A stretch of DNA of 64,000 bases from Achatina immaculata (lineage: Eukaryota > Mollusca > Gastropoda > Stylommatophora > Achatinidae), in assembly GCA_009760885.1 (NCBI GenBank), contig CM019713.1:26737927-26801926 (forward strand), read 5' to 3'. A model generated the notes under the pieces. The model was given only the letters and a program-made list of their open reading frames with translations. It made no database searches and was not told where the DNA came from. Positions 12,001 through 22,600 of the stretch are shown here, piece after piece (positions within the stretch are counted from its first letter, which is position 1; the number at the start of each line of letters is the position of its first letter). A program made the position numbers and the translations under genes.

Positions 12001-15000
12001 TCCAACAAGAATTCTTTTATTCCAATGAGAACTCTTTTATTTCAATGAGATGAGAATTCTTTTATTTCAAGAGAATTCTTTTATTTCAATGAGCTTTCAC
12101 GTCATCCACCGATATTCAAAACCCACAAACATAAAGAAACTTGGCAGTGATTGTGTCAGGTATTACATATATATCAATAAATCAAGTTTCCTTAGGAGCT
12201 AAAAGTATTACTGTGGAACTATGAAATTCATCACAAGTGCTCCTTGATTTACAATGGGGTTATATGTCCAGTAAGCTAAATATCATAAGCTGAAAAGTAT
12301 TTAATACACATAACCTACCAAACATCATAGCATAGCCAAGTCTATCTTAAACAAGTTCAGAATGCTTACTTTAACCTACTGCTGGACAAAACAGCGTAAC
12401 GTGAAGCCTGTTTTATAACAACGTAAAGTTCTCAACGCAAATACATGTATATGCGTGTACTGGAATTATTTCTTAATTGCTGCAATCTCTCAAAATGACA
12501 AAATTCAAGCAATATGAATAAAAATTTAGAAAACTATGATCAGATGATGAATTGTTTATGCAAATGATAATGATGGTTGTCAAGAAGACACCAAACTTGA
12601 GAGAGTACTGTACTGCACATCATTAGTCTGGGAAAAATCAAATTTCAAAGTTTGAAGTACAGTTTCTGCTGAATCCATATCACTTTCACATCAGTGTAAA
12701 ACTGAATAGCATAAGTCAAACCATCATTAAGTTGAGAGACACCTATATTTGGTTGAATATTAGTTGTATTTGCTGTGAGAACTGACACTGCAAAGGGAGT
12801 TAACTCAAGATTAATGGTAAAAGCTTCAGAGTGAAAGTTGCAAAGTACACCAGACTACACTGTACAGATATGTGCCAGGGCTATTAAGCACAAAAAAAAA
12901 AAAAAAAGGTCACTCACTCAAAACTCAGTCCCATGTATATAACATCAAATTCAAATATGAAGCAGGTGAATACTGAAAATGAAGCAAGAAAGAGAAAAAA
13001 AAAGCAAGCAACAAAGGATTAAATACAACATTAAAAAAAAAAAAATACAGACTGTATAATTTTAAAACGATGAATCACAACAGCCGAAAAGAAAACTATC
13101 TGGACAAGATGACCAAACAGTGCAAAAACAAAAGTTTTGATAAATGATACTAAAGACTTAGAAACAGACAAAGTCATAATCAGCCGTGTATTTATCAACA
13201 GTGGCATCTGATGACATTCATGATTTCTTTCCTCCACAATGCTTTACCTTATGATCACGGTCTGTTGTTGCTATGATCACAAAGTCTGCAAATTTCTCTC
13301 TCTTGGCGGCTTCCCTCCAATCTAAACAATGGGCAAGGAAAAAAAAGATTATAACTCAAAAGTTTGTTTGTTTAGAAATGGCTTCATCACAGTCAGGACA
13401 CCCCCAGAACTCCTCAGCCGCATGGTATAATATCTCTCAACCAGATGCCGCAACCAACATATACTCAGCAGATGATTCATAAGCACAGAAAAGCGACACT
13501 AGTTTGTGACAATAACTCATGACAGGTTCATGAAAATCCTGTGAAACGTACTGAACACAAAACTCACTGACCATGTTAATGAATGCCTGTAAAAGATCAA
13601 CGTTCCTCGAATTAATTCATTTGAAAATTCAATGCGCAAGTATACGTCATCTCACTACAGAATGACAACTCATCATCATTGGACATTTACAAACTGGACA
13701 GTCACAAAGTGTAGTGGCCAGACAATTTAATGTGGTTAAAAGCATCATTAGTCACCTTTGGAGATGATTTCAAGAAAATGGCTCAGCTGCAGATCGGCCG
13801 CGCAGTGGAAGACCCATAGTCACAACTCCTGCCGAAGACCGCTTCATACGGCTGCGTCACCTCAGGAACTGATTTGCATCTACGTCCTCAACAGTCCAGT
13901 CAATGACACCAGCTCGTTGAATTTCAGATCAAATGGTCAGGAATTGGCTGTACGATGCTGGTCTTTGGGCCAGAAGACCCTACAGTGGTCCTCTTCTTAC
14001 GGACCGGTATCGCCAGAACCAACTACAGTGGGTGAACTAGCATCACCAATGGACCATTGTGAATGACTGGAGAAGGGTTTGGTTTAGTGATGAATCATTC
14101 TTTCTGCTCCAGCAACATGACAGATGGAGAAGAGTTTACCACAGAGTCCATGAGAGTTACACCCAGAACTGTGTGGATGAGGTTCCTCCAGATCGTGGTG
14201 GAGGTGTACTGGTGTGGGGGACGATCAACTTCATGGGAAGAAGTGACAGGGTGCAAATTGAAGGACACCTGAATGCCCAAAGATACATTGAAACTCTTCA
14301 TCCTCACATCCTTCCACTTCTGGTTGCACCTGGGTCGATTTTTCAGCAGGACAACGTTCAACCTCATGTGGCACAACTCACCACCCAGTTCCTCGCGGAC
14401 AACAACGTCCAGGCCATTCTGTGGCCATCCATGTCATCAGACATGAACCCAATAGAACACTTATGGGATGAATTCAACAGACAAGTCTGCCAGTGAGACA
14501 TGGCGCCAACCAATCTCCGACAGTTGCCTCTTGCACTGCAGGAAGAGTGGGCAGCTATCCCACAACAACAGATCCAATGGCTAATCGGATCCACGTCAAG
14601 GAGATGTCGTTCTCTGATACAGGCCATAGAAGCCCATACACCTTACTGAAATGGAGGCCTCAGTTGCAAAAATAAAAGTCCAAACCAAATTTAATGAACA
14701 TCTTTCTCTCTCTCTGAACCTTAAGTGCCCAGGACACATGGAGCTTCCGCAAGGGTTTTCCACAAATGCCTGTCCTTTGCCTTTTTTTCTGCTCTTGCCC
14801 AGGTGAGCCCTCTATTGCTCAATATCCTTTCTGTTGTTCTTCTCCATGTCTCTTTTGGTCTACCCTTACTTCTGTTCCCCTGTGGTGTCCATCTTAGTGC
14901 TATTTTTGGTAATGAGTTGTCAATCATTCGGAGCACATGTCCCAACCATCGCTAGCGTCTTTCCTCAATAATCGCTGCCAGTGGCTTCATCTGCATTTAT

Positions 15001-16658
15001 TAAGAACATCATTTCATTGTTAAAGTCTTAAAGTTTCTTCATGCCAAGATTGATTAATTAATTCCATAAAATAACATTTTGATAAAAGTTTGAAATTTGG
15101 TGTCCATTACGACTACAGTAGTGTTGTGTTTCTTTTTTTTTTTTAACAGTATATATATATTATTCTGGATATAGCGGCCTTTGGATATAATGGACTAGTT
15201 TGCCAATCCCCTTAAGTCTGTTATAATGAGATTTTACTGTATATATCAGGCCTCCATTAGGACAGTTTGTATCATACAGTCCAAGAGCATATAGGACTGC
15301 TCTTGAGGTCAGCCAATCTTTAAGTTCATGGGTGCTCAAAATGTCCTATATTCTTCATGTGTTTGTTACATGCAGAACATATATGTACGGATGATGAATA
15401 TCTGGAACAGAGCTGTACCTAGCCCCACCAACCAGTCTAGTTGTCCTCCAGATATTCGATGGAAGGACACAGGAGAAAGGTCTAGGAAAAGACTGAGAAG
15501 TCATGAAAATGAAAAAACAAACATAACAGTATGTACATAAAGACTATGAAACAAAAAAAAAATCACCAATTTAAATTGAAAAATAAAAACACTTTATGAT
15601 ATTAAAATAAAAAGAAAAAAGCATGCTGGATTCCATGATAAACAAGTATAAACAAATCCATGATAAACACATATAAACAAATTAATGATAAACAAATATA
15701 AACAAATCTATGATAAACACATATAAACAAATCCATGATAAACATATATAAACAAATCCAGGATAAACACAAATAAACAAATCCATGATAAACACACATA
15801 AACAGGTAACAATGAAACCAGCACTAAAATTAGACCACCGTTCTACTTGCCACTGAAAATGTTCTCTTGGCTAACGGTCCCAATATGTAAAAATGAATTT
15901 CTTCTTGCTGCCAGTGGATCTGCTACTCCAACAACCTACAATAAAGAATGATAAAAAAAAACCCCATACAGTTTGTTATTTACAGTATGAAATAACTCCA
16001 CAGGGGAGAAATACTTTTTATTTAGTACAGGAAAAAAATAGCACCTCTATTTTTCAATATAGTTCCCTAGCTTTGCAGTGCACTGCCACCTGTCAATCTG
16101 TGCTTGAATTCTAGTAAAAAAAAAAAAAACAGAACACCCCTTTGTCCTGACTTATCAGTCACCAGTGCAGACTATATGGAAATCAAAAAAAACTAAGCAT
16201 AAATATGAAAATCAGGATATTTAAGAGTAATGTTCTAAGTGTACTACTCTATGGAAGTGAATGCTGGAAAATCACCAAAACCATAGAAAACAAGTTGAAT
16301 TCTTTCCAGACTAAATGTTTAAGAAGAATTAGAAAAATATTTTGGCCAGACACCATAAGAAATAACATCTTATTAGCAGAAATGCAGATGAAACCACTGA
16401 CAACAATTATTGAAGAAAGACGCTGGCGATGGTTGGACATGTGTTCCGAATGACTGACAACTCACTACCAAAAATAGCACTAAGATGGACACCACAGGGG
16501 AGCAGAAGTAAGGGTAGACCAAAAGAGACATGGAGAAGAACAACAGAAAGGATGTTGAGCAACAGAGGGCTCACCTGGGCAAGAGCAGAAAAAAAGGCAA
16601 AGGACAGTCATTTGTGGAAAACCCTTGCGGAAGCCCCATGTGCCCTGGGCACTTAAGG

Positions 16659-16693
<35 letters not shown>

Positions 16694-19600
16694 CATTGTG
16701 ATCTCTGTGCACTGCCCAGAACTGTCAGCATCATGTAACTGTCGGCTACACCTGTCTTGAACTTCGTAACCCAGTTCTAGGCCTGAGCTTCGCACTGATC
16801 ATCATGCAGCACAGGTATTTCACGCTGCGTGTCCCAGGCATTCAGGCCTTTGTCTCAGGTGTTTCCATCTCTGCACAACCTGCTCAGACAAAGGACCTGG
16901 ACAGACTCAAGCGTCAGACAGGAGAAGCTCTGATGTGATGCTGAAAACCAGAGATGAACTGCCACATTTGTGAAAGAGATTAGTGTTGATATTTAGCCAT
17001 TTTCTTCATCGGAAGAAAGGCAGGCACAAAATACCTGTACTACTGTACACAAAATACCTGTACTACTGTACACAAAATATCTGTACTACTGTACACAAAA
17101 TATCTGTACTACTGTACACAAAATAGCACTTTATATAGAAAAAGGATTACTGTACACAAAATAACACTTTACATAGGAAATAGAACTACTGTATAGAAAT
17201 AAAATTTTACATAGGAAATAGTACTGCTGTACACAAAATAACACTTTCCAAAGCAAACAGGACTAGGTAAAGGTAGTCCCATAGCAAATGCCGTAGGGGA
17301 TGAAGCGTTAGAGACTTCATTATGCTGGGCCATCGACGTATGAGGTAGGGTGGCCAGTTCCTTTCCTTTCCAGATTTTCTCTGGTACCCATTTTATGAGG
17401 CTGGGTTGACCTCAGGGCCGCACTGGTCCAAAAGAAATTCCCCAGTCAGTTGGGGATTCGAACCCTCAATCATTTGGTTCCTAGTTGAGTGCTCTAACCA
17501 TTATGCCAGCCGGTACACAAAATAATACTTCGCATAGGAAATAAGAATGCTGCACACAAAATAACACTTTACATAGGAAATAGGACTACAGTAGACAAAA
17601 TACCATTTTATATAGGAAATAGGACTTCATTCATTCATTTGCATGTCCCTTGTAGAACTTTGCCTATCTAACAGCACTCCTGTAAGCCTCTCGGTTGTGA
17701 GCAAGATGACCTACTGCTGCTGCATCCATTTGCAGATTGTGAACGATATCTTGTAGCCATCTTCACCTTGGTCTTCCTCTCTTTCTTTTTCCCATTATGT
17801 ACCCTTCCAAGATGGTCTTCTCTAGATTATCATGACGTTTAATGTTTCCATAATATTTAAGTTTTCTCTCTTTAATCCTCTTTAATAGCCAGCCTTCTTC
17901 AATATTAAGTTCTTGTAGTATAGATATATTTGTTCTTTTTTGTGTCCATGGTATTTTAAGAACTTTTATGTAACATTTACATTGAAAGGCATTTATGTGT
18001 TTCTCAGCTGTTTTGTTAAGTGTCCACGTCTCACAGGCATATGTTGAGATGAGAAAGATGCATGCCCTTAAAAATCTTATTTTTGTAGTTCTGTCTGTTC
18101 CTCTCCACAGATTCTTTAGTTGTTTTACTTTCTGATGAGCAATAGATGTCCTCCTTTTAATTTCCCTCATTGTATCTCCATTATTAGTTAGCAGTGATCC
18201 AAGATATTCAAAACTCTCCACTTCTTCCAGTTTGGAAATAGGACTACTGTACACAAAATAACACTTTATATAGAAAATATGACTATTGTACATAAGTCAT
18301 CCCTAACATGACAGTACAAAACAACTGTTATAAAACATTTCTGCTAAACAATTGTACCTTCATCTCTTCAGGGTATAAAGATGCATACACAGCATATCCT
18401 GAGCCTCTTGCACCAGCACCGATAATAAGACACGTTAGTGGTGTCCCTTTATGTGTGTGAGCATTTAAAAAAAATACCATAAATCATAACTCAGAAAAAA
18501 AATGACTTTGGGTTACATTTCAGTCACATCAAGAGACATAATACAATACTGAAAACTATACTAAAGAAACAAGTAAAAGGAAACAACAATAAAGATTTGT
18601 TGACAAATTTAAAGAAACAGACTGGCTTGCGCACATCATGAAAATAAAGGACAGACTAAGTTAACCTTTCATGGAGAGAGGGCACATGATGATGACAATT
18701 AAATAACACTTGTGAGGGTGAGAGTGACCAAATCGCTAGAGACCAGGTTTCTTGAACCTAGGGGAGCAGGCAGCATTCCTGCTGCGTCTGTTGTCCAGTC
18801 AAATGAGCTGTGAAAGTTCCGGCTGAGTATGCTGTGATGAAGAAAATTACTTCTGAAAATAGAAAACACTTGCCTGCACTGTGTGACACACTGGATTACA
18901 CATCACACACAGCCGTCAGTGAATACAGCTCAGCTTCATGAATGTGAGAATCTGTTCATGACTGAGCACTTAAAGAAAACATTTTCCAAAATAATGGTTG
19001 TCATCTATATCCCACAGCACTTGCATGTTGTAAGGCCTTCACATTTCTAGGCCACTACAGCCTCTGAAGGAGGGATGCCAGCACTTGTTCTTACTGCTTT
19101 TGTTCTCCTAAGGAAACACTACATACCCATTTTTTGAGGCTGGGTTGACCCTGCTGTTGGTCGGTCTGAAAAAAATTCCACCTGAATGTGAAATCAAACT
19201 AGCGACCTTCTGATTGGCAGGCAAGTGCACTAAGCACTACACCACCAAGGCATCAATGACTGTAGTGGAAGTATGAAATATTAAGAAAGAAATGGATCAA
19301 ATTTAAAAAAAAAAAGGTGAAACTGAAAGCAAGAGATGTGATTTAGGAGAAAGATGCAACAAATACCTGGACAGACAGAAGAACAAAGAGGTTCTCAAGG
19401 AAGTTTCAGAACAACAAAAACTAGTTAAAATTATAATAAAAAACGCCAACATTTCTTGTACATCCCATGAGAGGACAGAAGTTAGAGAACATATCAATAA
19501 CTGGATATTTCAAGGGACAGAGAGAGAAGGCCAAGAGAAACAACATGTCAGTGGACTGAGCAAGTGGAATGTATGAAGAAAATCATTTGAACTGAATAGA

Positions 19601-22600
19601 AACAGCAAGGACTGAAGATGGAGAAAGCATAATCACCAAACCTGTCTTGCAGGCCACATAATGTAATGTAATAAAGTGAAAACAAAGATTATAAACTGTA
19701 CCACTAGAAAAGTGCCACATTCAGAAACTAAGATTTTTTTCATCATGACATACTGGTACGGGAAGTAATACCAATGAACAAGATACAGTATGTGACTTTT
19801 TTTGTTTGTACATGGGGCTTATCTATTCAGGATCAGCACATTTCAGAATTTTGCTTTTCTAATCACATTTTATATGGCCTTTTTGACATTGACATCAATG
19901 ATAGATAACATAACAGATTCTTCTTTTTCTTTAGCTTTCCGAGGCATTAAGGCTCACTGCTGCAGATAAAGTTTGACTCCAGTCCTATTTCTAATCTTCT
20001 CTCTCCAGTTGATGACACCAATTTCCTTTATATCCTCTTCTATGTTGTCTTTCCATCTCTGTCTTGGTCTATACCTTGATCTTGTTTCCTTCATCACTTG
20101 TACATACATCATTTTCATTTGTCTGTCTCTTCCACTCTTTCCATATGGCCCAACCAGCGTAGTCTGTTCAGCTTCAAGCCATTTATAATTTGTTAAGATT
20201 TAAATAAGCTGTTAAGTTCAGTATTCTTTCTAGCTCTCCATTCTCCACTGTTGGTATCCTTTATAGGTCCAAAGATTCCTCTTAAGATCTTGTTCTCAAA
20301 TATCTGCAACTGTTGTTCATCTTCTACACTGCTGGCGAGATTCTTCGGATGCCGTCCGTGGAGTGAAACTCCTCGCGGCAAATGAAGAAAATGCAAAAAA
20401 GCAATTAAAGTTCTTGAGCGGCGCCGATGTGAAAAGGTGATGGAAAGGATAAAGTGAAGCTTAATCGGTATGTCCATTACTCTCGTGATGAGAGCTAAAC
20501 ATATCACGGCACATCTGCTCTAGAGGCCGGCCACGTCTGATATACACCCATACTGGTGAAATATGCCTAAACCGGCTTAAATCAAGGGTGAAACTTGATG
20601 GCTACTCATGTCACGGTACCTCTGCTCTAGAGGTCGGTCATGTCATAAACACGCTCATACTGGGATAATACGCCTAAATCGGCTAAACCCAGGGGTATAA
20701 GTCCTCCTGGACAAAAGCTCCATCCTGGTCACAATTAGGAAGGGTAGCAGCCACGACCACAAAATGCTGAAGTGGGAGACATTGGACCAATGCAGTCTAG
20801 ACAGGCAACCACCTCTCACCCGGCGGGGATGTATGCATATCCTAATCACGCTGAGGTTTTCCGGTGAGAAAGTCCAATGCTGAACTGGATGAGCAACCAT
20901 CTCTCACTCGGCGGGGATACATGGGTATCTCAAAACACGCCGAGGTTTTCCGGTGAGAAAGTCCAACTCTAGCCTGGGTGGGCTACCACCTCTCACCCAT
21001 TGGGGATTTACTGATATCCAAAACACGTCAAGGTTTTCCGGTGAGAAAGTCCTACTCTAGATTAAACTGGTACAATGAAAACCACGGTGTCACACAATCC
21101 CACTTCTGAGACCCACCAAGAATACAGGATCAAGCCTTGCGATACTCTGAACCTCTTGTGGTCCTCTCGTAGATCTTGTGTGGTCCTTTTGGGGACCACA
21201 GGACCTATTGAGGACCACAGGAGTAAATTCAGTAGGATCACGGGGCAGTTTGGTGGTAGAAGCGAATGAAGATGAAGTTTATTTTCTTTGTTGTACTCCA
21301 TGTTTCTGATCCATGCATGACGGCTGGTCTTTTAGTTTTGTAGATTGTTATTTTGGTGTTTTGGGACAAGACTTTGGATTTTAACAGGTGTTGCAAGGTG
21401 AAGTATATTTCATTCCCTATCTGTACTCTACTTCCAATTTCCTCACCCACTCTGTTGAAAGTTGTGCCTAGATATTTGTATATTTCTGCTTTCTTAATGA
21501 TCATATCTCCAACATTTACATGATCATTCTGCCTCTGGTCTCTTGATATCTTCATATACTCTTATCTTGGTTAACTGTCAGGCCCATTTTTAGTGCTATA
21601 TCTCTCAGGTGTATGCAGGTATTGGTGACTTCTTGCATAGTTTTCCCCTCTAGCTCAATGTTGCCATAATATCCTAGTATTTTCACTTGTTCTTCTGTAC
21701 CGCTTTCTTCTTTCACTTTTATGATTACCTTTTCTAGTACTAGAGTGAACAGTAACGGAGTAGGGGTCAGATGAAACTTGCACCCTGGTCCTCCAATGAT
21801 CCCATCTCCAAGAAAAAAGATTAGTGTTATGAAACAGATAAAAATGGATTACGTCTTTGGGATGTCAAAAATACTGTGAGATGTGGAACATGGAATATAA
21901 GAAACTTATACAGACAAAGAGCAGCTAAAGAATTAGCAGATGAACTAAGCAGGTATGACATGGACGTTACAGCATTACAGGAAATCAGATGGTTTGGAGA
22001 AGCAACATAACTGATTAACTGAAACCCCCCCCCCCAAGAGAAGTGCTCATACAATACTACAACAATCTACGTATCAGTTTGTCTGCACATGATCTAAAAT
22101 AGTAAACCAATCCATACAATTTTCTATTTTATGGATTCTATTTATCTAGTACTGTCTGCTGTTAGATTAATAATTATCTTATCAGGTAAATGACTTGGCT
22201 TAGATAATTAGGGTGTAAATGACTCAAGACAATTAAGGTGTAATTGAATTACAAAGGGTTACTTTATACAACATCAGTCAAGTGACTCAGCATGAGGTTC
22301 ACTGTGTTGGATGGATGGGTATTTCAGAGCTGGCCATAGTCCTGTCCTACCTCTTTGTTTATTTCAGAGCTGGCCATAGTCCTGTCCTACCTCTTTGTTT
22401 ATTTCAGAGCTGGCCATAGTCCTGTCCTACCTCTTTGTTTATTTCAGAGCTGGCCATAGTCCTGTCCTACCTCTTTGTTTATTTCAGAGCTACCCATAGT
22501 CCTGTCCTACCTCTTTCCTGAGCTTCTGGTTACTTCAGCATGACTAAAACTGTAGGGACTGATGTGCTCCACATGGTGGTGAAGCCAGGAAAGAAGTCTA

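Larger units (their letters stand above)
17035..18290. repeat. tandem array interrupted by a SINE and a LINE
   Basis: Units with ACTACTGTACACAAAATA and TTTACATAGGAAATAGG occur at 17035-17250, 17510-17633 and 18235-18290. The gaps are filled by a SINE and a LINE-B copy, so it was once a single array. Confidence 0.88.
19935..22015 (-). mobile_element. LINE-E copy, interrupted and 5'-inverted
   Basis: The minus strand at 21275-21800 carries reverse transcriptase pieces ([42 protein letters not shown]). They continue at 19935-20335 with [20 protein letters not shown] after a 0.9-kb insert. At 21826-22015 the endonuclease start is on the opposite strand: [20 protein letters not shown] and [15 protein letters not shown] 5' inversion of this type is expected from twin priming. 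Confidence 0.78.

Noticed and set aside
13542..13580. Alternative 19-bp exon before oxidoreductase exon 4
   Set aside because: The splice sites and phase would fit, but the encoded AFINMV does not match the family, whereas 15851-15935 does.
17480..17514. tRNA gene on the minus strand
   Set aside because: A- and B-boxes are present but the cloverleaf cannot be closed and a SINE body follows; the same applies at 45530-45602 and 46030-46093.
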